A DNA stretch of 64,000 bases from contig CAVSZY010000003.1 in assembly GCA_963732585.1 (NCBI GenBank), forward strand, positions 744,001 to 808,000. Reading direction: 5' to 3'. Position 1 is the stretch's first letter. Each line of letters opens with the position of its first letter. The notes under the pieces are model-generated. The model searched no databases. It worked only from the letters and a program-made list of their open reading frames with translations, and was not told the origin of the DNA. The translations under genes were made by a program, and so were the position numbers. The DNA is from WLMZ01 sp963732585. GTDB taxonomy: Bacteria; Actinomycetota; Acidimicrobiia; Acidimicrobiales; Ilumatobacteraceae. Below are positions 34,201-42,656 of this stretch, piece after piece.

Positions 34201-35349
34201 TCACAGCCGTTCGATAATCGTCACGTTGGCCTGGCCGCCGCCTTCGCACATCGTCTGCAGGCCATAGCGGCCGCCTGTGCGTTCCAGTTCGTTGAGCAGG
34301 GTTGTCATCAGCCGAGCACCGGTCGCTCCAAGGGGATGACCGAGGGCGATGGCACCACCGTTGACGTTGACCTTGTTGTGATCGAACCCAGTTTCACGCA
34401 ACCAGGCCAGTACTACCGGTGCAAAGGCCTCGTTGATTTCCACCAAGTCGATGTCGTCGGCCGTGAGCCCGGCCTTGGACAACGCTCGTTTGGTCGCCGG
34501 GATCGGAGCCGAGAGCATCATCACCGGGTCGTCGCCGAGCACGCTCATATGGTGGATTCTTGCCCGAGGTGTCAGTCCGTGGTCCTTGATGGCCTGTTCG
34601 TTGGCGATCAACAACGCCGCTGACCCATCGCTGATCTGGCTGGCGCAGGCGGCGGTGAGCTTGCCATCAGGGGTCAGCGTCTTCAACGAACGGATCTTGT
34701 CCCAGTTCGGTTCGCGGGGGCCTTCGTCTGCGCTGACGCCGTTGAGCGGAGCGATCTGGCCCTCGAAGCGGCCTTCAGCTTGGGCGGTCAGAGCCCGCAG
34801 ATGAGAGGTGACGGCGAACTCCTCCATCTCCTCGCGAGACAGATTCCAGTGATCGACCATCAGCTCAGCGCCGACGAACTGGCTGATTTCGCCGCTGCCG
34901 TATCGGGAGGTCCAGCCCGGTGAGGTGCTAAACGGGTCGGGAAAGCCGAGCGACTCGCCGATGGCATGTGCCGACATCATCGGCACAGCGCTCATGTGTT
35001 GCACCCCGCCAGCGATCAGCAGATCCATCGTGCCGCTCATGACGGCCTGGGCGGCAAAGTGAATAGCTTGTTGCGCTGAGCCGCATTGGCGGTCGATGGT
35101 CGTGCCCGGCACGTGCTCCGGCAGACCAGCGACCAAGCCGCAGGTGCGGGCAATGCACCCTGACTGCGGCCCAACCGAGTCGATGTTACCGTAGATGACG
35201 TCTTCGATTGCGTGAGGGTCGACGCCGGTGCGATCCAGCAGCGCCCGAATGCTGTGGGCACCGAGATCCGCTGGATGGACGGTGCTCAACCCGCCTCCAC
35301 GTCGTGCGACGGGAGTTCGAATTGCGTCGATGATGTATGCCTCAGCCAT
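34201..35349 (-). CDS. Acetyl-CoA C-acyltransferase (thiolase)
   Basis: Encodes 382 residues. The nucleophilic cysteine lies in TIDRQCGSAQQAIHFAAQ. The histidine motif is GGAIALGHPLGATGARL, and the second cysteine motif reads MCEGGGQANVTII (CEGGGQ instead of the more usual CIGGGQ). The N-terminus AYIIDAIRTPVARRGG is typical. It belongs to the FadA/acetyl-CoA acetyltransferase family and acts in fatty acid beta-oxidation or related CoA-ester catabolism. The partner fadB-type gene is not adjacent. msrB follows in the same direction two bases away. Confidence 0.9.
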   Translation of the reverse strand: MAEAYIIDAIRTPVARRGGGLSTVHPADLGAHSIRALLDRTGVDPHAIEDVIYGNIDSVGPQSGCIARTCGLVAGLPEHVPGTTIDRQCGSAQQAIHFAAQAVMSGTMDLLIAGGVQHMSAVPMMSAHAIGESLGFPDPFSTSPGWTSRYGSGEISQFVGAELMVDHWNLSREEMEEFAVTSHLRALTAQAEGRFEGQIAPLNGVSADEGPREPNWDKIRSLKTLTPDGKLTAACASQISDGSAALLIANEQAIKDHGLTPRARIHHMSVLGDDPVMMLSAPIPATKRALSKAGLTADDIDLVEINEAFAPVVLAWLRETGFDHNKVNVNGGAIALGHPLGATGARLMTTLLNELERTGGRYGLQTMCEGGGQANVTIIERL

Positions 35350-35395
35350 CCACTCAGCCTACGCTGCGGCTGGCTGAGGCACCCTCATCAGATTC

Positions 35396-35728
35396 TCAGC
35401 CGAGGCTGGAGAGCACTCCGTAGTGCTCGGCGAGCAAGTAGTAAAAGGTAACTCGCTGCTTGCGAGTGTCGGCCGACATCGTGGCGCAGACGGAGGCGAT
35501 CGCCCCGTCGAGATCGGTGTCTGCCTCGGTGCGCGCCAACTTCTTCTTCAGCCATGATTCGCGAACGCGCTCCAGCTCTGAGGCGTCGCTACAGGCCACC
35601 AGGGCGGCGTCACCCTTGGGATTGGCGAGTGCGATACCTAAGTGCTTGACGATCCCCTGGACGGCGCCTTCATCGGCTGCGGCCTGGTAGCGCTGCACAT
35701 CTGGCAAAAAGTCCTTGTAGTCGGCCAT
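35396..35728 (-). CDS. DUF2853 family protein
   Basis: Encodes 110 residues. The sequence (YKDFLPDVQRYQ at the start; ELERVRESWLKKKL; STRKQRVTFYYLLAEHYG-type end, here DTRKQRVTFYYLLAEHYG) is that of the small helical DUF2853 proteins found in diverse bacteria. It is soluble and cytoplasmic, with no known catalytic residues. It is monocistronic, with a gap of 46 bases to the thiolase and 92 to the 2OG oxygenase stop. Confidence 0.75.
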   Translation of the reverse strand: MADYKDFLPDVQRYQAAADEGAVQGIVKHLGIALANPKGDAALVACSDASELERVRESWLKKKLARTEADTDLDGAIASVCATMSADTRKQRVTFYYLLAEHYGVLSSLG

Positions 35729-35820
35729 TGTTCCTCATTCCATATTCATTTCACGCCGTCGAGATCGTTGGCGTATCGGTTAACAGACGGCAGCGTAGTT
35801 CACACAAAGAAGTGCTCTGT

Positions 35821-36813
35821 TCAACCCTCTTGGCGATGAGTCATTTGACCTAGTTCAGGGAACACCTTGGTGACTTTGGCGACGAGGTACTCGCCGTAGG
35901 TCGGGTTACCAGCGAAGATGTCGGCATCGTCCCACCTGCGCCGTGTTGCGCCATCTGCAACGGCGTCGCTGACAGTTGTCGGCATCGACACGACCGTTGC
36001 CGACCACGACGGATCGAGGAAGAAGGGCAAGGACAAGCGGTTGCGCCCGCTTTGATTGCGGACACGGTGTGGCGTCGAGCGGTAGCGACCGTTCGTCAGC
36101 CGCTCGAGCATGTCACCGACGTTGCAGATCAGCGAGTACGGCGTGGGGACGACATCGATCCATCGACCCTGGCTATGAACCTGCAGACCTCCACAGTCAT
36201 CTTCGGCCAGGAGTGTCAACAATCCGTAGTCGGTGTGCTCGGCCACGCCCCACGTGCCGGGTCCACGTGGCGGATAGTGGAAGATGCGAAACAGCGTGGT
36301 CGGATCGGCGGTCAGATTGTCGGCAAACCACCGTTCGTCGAGACCCAGTCCGACGGCCAGCGCGGCGAGCAATCGCTGCCCGAGGTCGGTCATCAACGCC
36401 ATCCAACGATGCACCGTTTCGGCCATCTCGGGGATCTCGTCGGGGAATTGATTGCGGCCGAACAGCGCCATGCCGGCGCGCACCTGTGGGTGAGTGTCGT
36501 CGTGTTCGGCGCCGAAGTAGATGCCTTCCTTGCGATCGGGCAGGCCCGAGGTCAACTCGTCGCCGAGCGCAAACCAGCCTCGCCATGCCCGTCCGGCGTG
36601 TCGCATGGCGATCGCTTCTTTCGCAGGGTCGGTGAGCGCGAAGAAGCGGTGGGCTTGCGCCTCGAGTCGGTCGAAAAGCGCCTCGGGCACACCGTGCCCG
36701 GTGAGCACGACGAACCCGTCGACGCGCAGCGCTTCGTCGAGTGCATCGCCGACGCCGCGCACATCGCCGGTCCACAGACCGCCGATATCGACCAGTGGCA
36801 GAGCGCCGCTCAC
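35821..36813 (-). CDS. 2-oxoglutarate/Fe(II)-dependent oxygenase, isopenicillin N synthase-like
   Basis: Encodes 330 residues from a GTG at 36813 that overlaps the cds1 stop (GTGA). The facial triad is H193-x-D195 (AEHTDYGLL) and H249 (STPHRV), and the 2-oxoglutarate-binding R259-x-S261 follows (NRLSLPFF). N-terminal DIOX_N features (LPLVDIGGL, DGFVVLTGHGVP) are present. The family hydroxylates, desaturates or cyclises small substrates, including amino acids and plant-hormone-like compounds. The substrate is unknown. The tight GNAT-cds1-oxygenase operon suggests modification of a sulfur- or amino-containing metabolite. An upstream extension of the frame inside cds1 is rejected. Confidence 0.85.
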   Translation of the reverse strand: MSGALPLVDIGGLWTGDVRGVGDALDEALRVDGFVVLTGHGVPEALFDRLEAQAHRFFALTDPAKEAIAMRHAGRAWRGWFALGDELTSGLPDRKEGIYFGAEHDDTHPQVRAGMALFGRNQFPDEIPEMAETVHRWMALMTDLGQRLLAALAVGLGLDERWFADNLTADPTTLFRIFHYPPRGPGTWGVAEHTDYGLLTLLAEDDCGGLQVHSQGRWIDVVPTPYSLICNVGDMLERLTNGRYRSTPHRVRNQSGRNRLSLPFFLDPSWSATVVSMPTTVSDAVADGATRRRWDDADIFAGNPTYGEYLVAKVTKVFPELGQMTHRQEG

Positions 36814-37907
36814 GACGCTGACGTCTGAAGGAAAGTCGACGGCGATCCGCCGTCGAGCAAAGCCTCGATCCTGGTGATCCAAGGATCGAGATCGAGCCCT
36901 CTGGCCAGCAGCCAATCGTCGTTGTAGTAGGTACGGCGATAGCGATCGCCGCCGTCACAGAGCAAGGTGACGACCGACCCCGTTTCACCGGCGACGAGCA
37001 TCTCGGCGATCAGGAGCAGACATCCCCACATGTTGGTACCGGTTGATCCGCCGACGCTGCGCCCGGTGCGTTGTTCGATGACCCGCAGCATCGCCAGCGA
37101 GGCTGCATCCGGGGCGCGCAACACCCTGTCGACGATGCTGGGCACAAAGCTTGGTTCGACGCGCGGCCGGCCGATTCCTTCGATGAGCGAGGGCCGTGAA
37201 CAGGTGACGCTGGCATCGCCAGACTCGAAGTAGTCGGCGAACACGCTGTTGTCTGGGTCGGCGACGCACAGCTCGGTTGGAAAGCGGCGGTAGCGCACGT
37301 AACGGCCGATCGTCGCCGTGGTGCCGCCCGTGCCGACCCCGCTGACGATCCACCGCGGAATCGGGAAGCGCTCAAGGCTCAGCTGCTCGAAGATCGATTC
37401 GGCGATGTTATTGTTGCCCCGCCAGTCGGTGGCGCGCTCGGCGAAGGTGAATTGATCGAGATAATGCCCACCGGACTCAGCGGCGAGGCGGGCGGCCAGG
37501 GCATAGACCGTTGATGAGTCTTGAACCAGGTGGCAACGTCCGCCCTGGCGTTCGATCAGGGTGATCTTTTCCGGGCTGGTTGCCGCTGGCATGACGGCGA
37601 TGAACGGCAGGCCGATCAATCGGGCGAAGTATGCCTCGCTGACCGCAGTCGAGCCAGATGAGGCCTCGACGATCGTCGTCGTCTCGCCGATCCATCCGTT
37701 GCATAGTCCATACAGGAACAGCGAGCGCGCCAAACGGTGTTTGAGGCTGCCGGAGGGATGGGTCGACTCGTCCTTGAGGAAAAGATCGATGTTCCATTCC
37801 CGCGGCAACTCGAAACGTACCAGGTGCGTGTCCGCTGACCGTTGCACATCGGCCTCGATCGCAGCGATCGCTCCTTCGACCCAGCGGCGATCGACAGCAG
37901 TGTTCAC
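36810..37907 (-). CDS. L-cysteine desulfhydrase Cds1-like PLP enzyme
   Basis: Encodes 365 residues, fold-type II PLP-dependent enzyme of the cysteine synthase superfamily. The Schiff-base lysine is K56 in PSGSLKHRLA. The substrate-binding loop is EASSGSTAVSEAYFA (with SSGST where OAS sulfhydrylases have TSGNT), and the PLP phosphate site reads VSGVGTGGTTATIG. This fits actinobacterial Cds1, which splits cysteine to pyruvate, ammonia and sulfide. It starts with GTG overlapping the GNAT gene stop. Whether it makes H2S or serves a biosynthetic role with the downstream oxygenase is open. Confidence 0.8.
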   Translation of the reverse strand: MNTAVDRRWVEGAIAAIEADVQRSADTHLVRFELPREWNIDLFLKDESTHPSGSLKHRLARSLFLYGLCNGWIGETTTIVEASSGSTAVSEAYFARLIGLPFIAVMPAATSPEKITLIERQGGRCHLVQDSSTVYALAARLAAESGGHYLDQFTFAERATDWRGNNNIAESIFEQLSLERFPIPRWIVSGVGTGGTTATIGRYVRYRRFPTELCVADPDNSVFADYFESGDASVTCSRPSLIEGIGRPRVEPSFVPSIVDRVLRAPDAASLAMLRVIEQRTGRSVGGSTGTNMWGCLLLIAEMLVAGETGSVVTLLCDGGDRYRRTYYNDDWLLARGLDLDPWITRIEALLDGGSPSTFLQTSAS

Positions 37908-38575
37908 AAGGTTGGATGGCTCACGGTGCCGCCTGCCTGAGCTGCACCCTCGTCGAGGTCGTCAGAGCCGTAGAGGCGGATGCGTAGCTGGCTGCGGATC
38001 GCTGGCCACTCGTCGCTCACGATGGAGTACAGCGCCGAATCTCGTGCTTGGCCGAGTTCGGTCTGCACCGCCGAGCCGCGGTGGGAGCGCAGAATGCCCT
38101 CAAACGTCACCCCGAGCCGCTCGATCGCCGTGCGGGCACGGTCGTTGCGGGCATCGGTGCAGATCGCCAGGCGCTTGACGTTCCAGACCTCGAAGGCGTA
38201 GGCCAACAACAGGTATTTCGCTTCCGAGTTGGCTGCCGTGCGCTGCGAGGAAGCGGCCAGCCAGGTGCCGCCGATCTCAACCTCGTCAGGCCACTCGCTG
38301 CCGCTCCAACAGCGAATCTCCAAAAAGCGGGTACAGCCGACGACGCGCTGGTCGGCTAAGCGCCGCTGGGCGAAGGGCACAACTCGTCCCGCCTCGGCAT
38401 CGGCCAACAGACCGTGGATGTACTCCAACATCGCCGACACCGTGGCGGGTACCGGTGTCCACAAGTACGAGGTACGGTCTTCGTTAGCGGCGACGACCAG
38501 TTGGTGTACATGGTCGACCGACAGCGGCTCAATTTGCAGGAAATGCCCAGTAAGCGTCGGTAGCGCGAGCTTCAT
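37904..38575 (-). CDS. GNAT acetyltransferase, RimJ/RimL type
   Basis: Encodes 223 residues. The GNAT fold is indicated by the N-terminal LTGHFLQIEPLSVDHV and EVEIGGTWLAASSQRTAANSEAKYLLLAYAF, and by the motif region LAICTDARNDRARTAIERLGVTFEGILRSH typical of the RimJ/RimL protein-N-acetyltransferase subfamily. It uses acetyl-CoA to modify an amino group of a protein or small molecule. It is the first gene of a three-gene overlapping operon (GNAT, Cds1, 2OG oxygenase). The C-terminal 25 residues are a low-similarity tail. Confidence 0.82.
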   Translation of the reverse strand: MKLALPTLTGHFLQIEPLSVDHVHQLVVAANEDRTSYLWTPVPATVSAMLEYIHGLLADAEAGRVVPFAQRRLADQRVVGCTRFLEIRCWSGSEWPDEVEIGGTWLAASSQRTAANSEAKYLLLAYAFEVWNVKRLAICTDARNDRARTAIERLGVTFEGILRSHRGSAVQTELGQARDSALYSIVSDEWPAIRSQLRIRLYGSDDLDEGAAQAGGTVSHPTL

Positions 38576-38623
38576 GCCACAAGTATCGGACGTTTTACCA
38601 CCAAAGTGTGGAGTCGAACGGAA

Positions 38624-40552
38624 TTACAGCGCGTTGTCGCCGACGACCAATTTGCCGGTGGCCCAGTTTCGACCATCGATGGCCGGCCCGGAGATGACCC
38701 GTTGTCCGCCCCAATTGGGGTACTTGCCATTGATCGGGAACGAGACCAGGCGTCCATCGCTGAAGGTGGCCAGCAACTCGCCACCGACGACAGCCAGCGA
38801 ATTGACGCCCGACCAATCAGCGCCGTCGAATCCGCCAGAGATGGTGTACTCGAAGCCCCCGACGAGGTTCGACTCGAGGTTGAAAGCAGACCAGTACAGC
38901 CGGACGTCGTTGGGCTTGGTGTACAGGATTCCTTTGGCCGCGTAGGCCATCGAATTGATCGATGCCATGTTCAAGGCCTGGCCGCTGATGAAGTCAGTGC
39001 GGGTGCTGATGTCGGTGATATTGGCCCACAGTCCGGGGCTGCCGTCGAGACGGTACATTTTGCCGTCCCCCGACGCTGCGTAGAGGAAATCGCCGTTGGT
39101 GAACGCGCCCCTGAGCCACACCCAATCGCTGGTGGTCACCGTCGTCGCCGGTAAGACGCTGACGCCGTCGTAGGTCGAAGCCGTGACCTCACCGTTGCCT
39201 GCCGGGAGCATGTACAGCGACACCGGAAGTGTCGGCGTCATGATCGGTGGCGGTGTGATCCCGCCGGCGGTTGGAAACGCCGCCAGACGTGGGTGCCATT
39301 CGCCGCCGACCACGTTGGTGTCGTGGCCGATGATCAGTTGGTCATCGACCAGCAGCGAGTCGAGCACGCCATAGCCACGATCCCGCCCGGGGTTCCAGCT
39401 GAAGGGCACACCGGTGTCGGGATCGAGTGCGGCGAGGCCGGCGCGGGCCACGCCGCCGGCCGTGTTCGAAGATGTCTTGGCGTTCAGCCAGCGGAAGTGA
39501 CCACCGACATACACCGCCGTGCCCGACACGGAGACATCGGTGAACGTGTCGGTACCGGTCGTTGTCCACCAGGTCGGATGGCTCAGACCCGTCAAAGCAA
39601 GCTCGAAGCGGCTGGCGTGGTCGCCGAGCTGGGAGGGCACCCCGTTCGCCCACACGGGGCAGCAGGTGGTGGCGATGACCGCATACTGCGATGTCGGATC
39701 CATCGCCACGCCGGTGACATAGGTGCGGTAGTTGGGTTGGAAGGGAAAGCGGTCTGAGTACCAGTTGCCCACCGAGTCCGGGCTCGTCGTCAGGTCGATG
39801 AGTGCCACTTGGCTGCGCTGAATTCCGCCGACCGAGGAGAAGTCGCCGATGACCATCAACTTGCTGCCGTCAGCGGAGACGTCAAGGTGGTGTTCCTTGA
39901 TCCACGTCGTTGGCCTGCCGACGGTGTTCTGCCCGGAGAGGTCAAGGGTCAGTTCTGGGCTTACCGCTCCGGTGGTCATGTCGACCGCTGCCAAGCGGGT
40001 TCGTGGAGTAGACCTGACCTTGGTGAACGTTCCTGTGAGGTAGAGGGTGTTTCCGGCGCTGTCCATGTCATAGACGGGGCCTCCGCCGGCGTTCGCCTTG
40101 AAGGCGGTGACTGTGGCGCCGGTGGTCGGGTTGAGCTTGACCAAGGCTGGGCGAGCCACGGCGTTGACAGAGCTGAACGATCCGCCGACGAACAGCCCGG
40201 TGCCATCGGGCGAGGCTTGCAGCGCCAGGACCGGAGCGTTGAGCACCGGTGCAAAGGCCTCGTCGATCCTGCCTGTCGTCGCATCGTAGGCGAAGAGGAA
40301 GGCGCGGTTGAGCGTCGGCGCGCTGCCTTGCCAGTTCTTGATCGTCGTGAACGTACCGCCGACATAGACGCGATTGCCGATCTTGGCCAAGGCTTCGACA
40401 CGGCCGTCACGCACGAACGGCGTGCCGTCCGTCGGGTTGGCGGAGACAACGACGGGCTGGAAGGCCTGCTGATTTGCCTGCACGATTGTCGGTATCCCGA
40501 CGGCGGCCAGACCAAGCAAGGTCAACCCAACGATCTTTGATTTGCGCTTCAT
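38624..40552 (-). CDS. Large secreted beta-propeller-like protein with VGGxF repeats
   Basis: Encodes 642 residues from the ATG at 40552, with a signal peptide (MKRKSKIVGLTLLGLAAVG, cleavage near VQAN). Repeated units with VGGTFTTIK, VGGSFSSVN, TGTFTKVR, IGDFSSVGG and VGGHFRWLN recur every 45-60 residues, each ending in turn motifs such as LAALDPDTG and WNPG. The pattern matches the paralogue at 18229-19617, but this one is longer, with an extra C-terminal propeller portion (SVLPATTVTTSDWVWLRGAF on). It is probably an exported surface protein. The partner and ligand are unknown. An upstream ATG nine codons earlier is possible. Confidence 0.65.
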   Translation of the reverse strand: MKRKSKIVGLTLLGLAAVGIPTIVQANQQAFQPVVVSANPTDGTPFVRDGRVEALAKIGNRVYVGGTFTTIKNWQGSAPTLNRAFLFAYDATTGRIDEAFAPVLNAPVLALQASPDGTGLFVGGSFSSVNAVARPALVKLNPTTGATVTAFKANAGGGPVYDMDSAGNTLYLTGTFTKVRSTPRTRLAAVDMTTGAVSPELTLDLSGQNTVGRPTTWIKEHHLDVSADGSKLMVIGDFSSVGGIQRSQVALIDLTTSPDSVGNWYSDRFPFQPNYRTYVTGVAMDPTSQYAVIATTCCPVWANGVPSQLGDHASRFELALTGLSHPTWWTTTGTDTFTDVSVSGTAVYVGGHFRWLNAKTSSNTAGGVARAGLAALDPDTGVPFSWNPGRDRGYGVLDSLLVDDQLIIGHDTNVVGGEWHPRLAAFPTAGGITPPPIMTPTLPVSLYMLPAGNGEVTASTYDGVSVLPATTVTTSDWVWLRGAFTNGDFLYAASGDGKMYRLDGSPGLWANITDISTRTDFISGQALNMASINSMAYAAKGILYTKPNDVRLYWSAFNLESNLVGGFEYTISGGFDGADWSGVNSLAVVGGELLATFSDGRLVSFPINGKYPNWGGQRVISGPAIDGRNWATGKLVVGDNAL

Positions 40553-40750
40553 ATCCACACCGCCTTGTCGAATGAACACTGTCTGTGCCGCTTCGAGTGT
40601 GAAAAACGCTAGCTATGCGCCGATCGACCTATGTCGAGAGTCCATCAAGATCGAGGGCAGGTCGACATGGTCCGATGCCGTTGCGCGATGTTGTCAACGC
40701 TGAAAGTGGTCGTTGGGCGCGTCGCGCCTGGTGCGCCGGAGCCTCGGACA

Positions 40751-41455
40751 TCAGTCGTAGATCTCCACGCGGATGCGCTTGTTGCCCTTGCCTTTGCTCT
40801 CGGTCTTGGTCACCCGTAGGTGGCCCACTTCGCGCGTTGAGCGGACATGGGTGCCGCCGTCGGCTTGCTTATCGAGGCCGACGATGTCGACAACACGAAT
40901 CTCGGGAACCGAATCCGGAATCATGTTGACCTTGGTTCGAATGAGATCTTCATCGAGCACCGCGGTCGAGCGCGGTAGGTACCCGACGAGGATCTGGTGA
41001 TCGAGCGCAATCGCCTTGTTGACCAGGGTCTCGATAATCGCCGCGAAGCCCTCGGGAAGTGGATCGAACTCAAAATCCATGCGGGCCACCAGTGGCTCCA
41101 TGTTCCCTCCCGTTACTGGCACCCGCCACTGCTTCCAGATCACTCCGCAAAGAACATGCAACGCCGTGTGCGTGCGCATCAGTCGGTGTCGCCGATCCCA
41201 ATCGATACACCCGGTGACGGCGTCACCGAGTCGCAGCGTGTGGCCGGCAACGGTGTGCCAGACCACGTCCTCACGCTTGCGCACGTCGCTGACCTCGACC
41301 TGTCCCAGAGCACCAAGGTCGTGTGGCTGACCGCCGCCAGTGGGGTAGAACAGGGTGGCGGCGAGGGCTACCTCGTGGCCCTCGATAGCGACGACGGTCG
41401 AGTGAAAGGTGGTCGCATAGGAGTCATCGAGGTAGAGCAGAGTCGTTGGCGTCAT
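40751..41455 (-). CDS. Alanyl-tRNA editing protein, AlaX-like
   Basis: Encodes 234 residues, a free-standing editing domain that hydrolyses Ser- or Gly-tRNA-Ala in trans. Conserved motifs are FYPTGGGQPHDLG and the zinc site H96-TAL-H100 (RTHTALH). The second zinc motif reads QADGGTHV, where the classic CxxxH cysteine (CGGTHV) is Asp. It starts 27 bases before the stop of the channel-like gene in transcription order and is probably co-transcribed with it. Function as editing enzyme is likely, but the altered second metal ligand makes activity and specificity uncertain. Confidence 0.83.
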   Translation of the reverse strand: MTPTTLLYLDDSYATTFHSTVVAIEGHEVALAATLFYPTGGGQPHDLGALGQVEVSDVRKREDVVWHTVAGHTLRLGDAVTGCIDWDRRHRLMRTHTALHVLCGVIWKQWRVPVTGGNMEPLVARMDFEFDPLPEGFAAIIETLVNKAIALDHQILVGYLPRSTAVLDEDLIRTKVNMIPDSVPEIRVVDIVGLDKQADGGTHVRSTREVGHLRVTKTESKGKGNKRIRVEIYD

Positions 41456-41481
41456 CGGTGTCTCCTGGAGTGTGAACGGCG

Positions 41482-42642
41482 TTAGGAGCTGAAGTAGCGC
41501 TCGTATAGCCGTTGGTAGGTGCCGTCGGACTGCAGCGTGAGTAGGGCGTCGTTGATCGCCTCGCGGTTCGCCGATCCCGTTGGCAGGGCAATGCCGTACG
41601 ACTCAGGTTTGAAGATCGCGCCGACCACCTGCTCACGCCCGGAACCGACGGTCGCCGCGTGATAGAGCAACACGGGGGCGTCGTAGACGATCGCCTCGAC
41701 CCTCTTGTCCCACAGCATGGGGTAGGCGTCCTCGATCTTGTCGACGGCGACATAGCGGATGCCGCGGGCGTCGAGATCTCTCGACGCAGTTGTATTTGCC
41801 ACTGTGGCCACCGGTCGCCCTGCGAGGTCGTCGATGCCGCTGATGCGGCCTTCGATGCTTGCCACGGTCTGATCGGAGGAAAGGTTGGCGGTGAAGGCGG
41901 CAACGAAGAGGATGCCGACGAGCACCCACAACAACGACACCAGTCGCCCGAAGAGCCTCCTCGGAGTACCCGGATCGTTGGCCAGCAGCGTCGATGCAGC
42001 CATCCACATGCCATGCCCGGCGCCGCGCAGATATCCAGGGGGCCAGTCGGGATCGCGCCGATTGAAGAGCCACATGATGTGGCCAGCGACGAAAGCGATG
42101 ATCGCCACTGCGGCGACGATGGTCAAGAACAGTGGCAGCAGGTCGCGCAACATCTCCACCAGCGCCGAGCTCTCGTTCTTGCCGGTGAGCACCTGCAAGC
42201 CGGAGTTGAACATCGGGTAGGAAAAGTCGAGGACCTGTTCACGTTCGGCGGTCATTGAGATACCAGCGATCGCCGCGTCCACCTCGCCATTTTGCGTGGC
42301 TTCGAGGATCTCTCCGACCGTGTCCTGATAACGCCATTCGGTCGTCCATCCGTTGACACGGGCGATCTCGTTCCAAAGATCGATCGAAAAGCCACCAAGA
42401 TTGTCGGCATCATCGCCGTTCACGAAGGGCACGAGCGGCTTCGTGGCGACGACGATCGTCTCTCCCGCAGCGACTTCGATGTCGGCCTGCTCGTCGATCG
42501 CCGCATGCGCTACTGCCAAGGCGCCAAAGCCACATGATGCGACAGTGACGATGGCCATCGACGACAACGTCACGAGCAGGCGTCGCCTCGGTGGCATCAT
42601 CGGTCGCATCATCGGAGCGAACGGTCGTGAGCGTGTCTCCAT
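41482..42642 (-). CDS. Ionotropic glutamate receptor-like channel (GluR0-type architecture)
   Basis: Encodes 386 residues. A signal-like hydrophobic segment (residues 21-48) is followed by ligand-binding half S1 (about 60-165: ETIVVATKPLVPFVNG; GGFSIDLWNEIARVNG). M1 spans 168-190, a pore-loop region 205-225 and M3-like helix 232-256, then S2 (256-386: ASIEGRISGIDDLAGRPVAT; SYGIALPTGSANREAINDAL). The M3 end FTANLSS resembles the SYTANLA gate of eukaryotic iGluRs. The potassium-channel filter TVGYG usual in bacterial relatives is absent; the segment reads AASTLLANDPGTP. It may be a non-selective or degenerate channel, or a membrane-bound solute sensor. It is likely co-transcribed with the AlaX gene. 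Confidence 0.75.
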   Translation of the reverse strand: METRSRPFAPMMRPMMPPRRRLLVTLSSMAIVTVASCGFGALAVAHAAIDEQADIEVAAGETIVVATKPLVPFVNGDDADNLGGFSIDLWNEIARVNGWTTEWRYQDTVGEILEATQNGEVDAAIAGISMTAEREQVLDFSYPMFNSGLQVLTGKNESSALVEMLRDLLPLFLTIVAAVAIIAFVAGHIMWLFNRRDPDWPPGYLRGAGHGMWMAASTLLANDPGTPRRLFGRLVSLLWVLVGILFVAAFTANLSSDQTVASIEGRISGIDDLAGRPVATVANTTASRDLDARGIRYVAVDKIEDAYPMLWDKRVEAIVYDAPVLLYHAATVGSGREQVVGAIFKPESYGIALPTGSANREAINDALLTLQSDGTYQRLYERYFSS

Positions 42643-42656
42643 AGCGGAAGATGACG

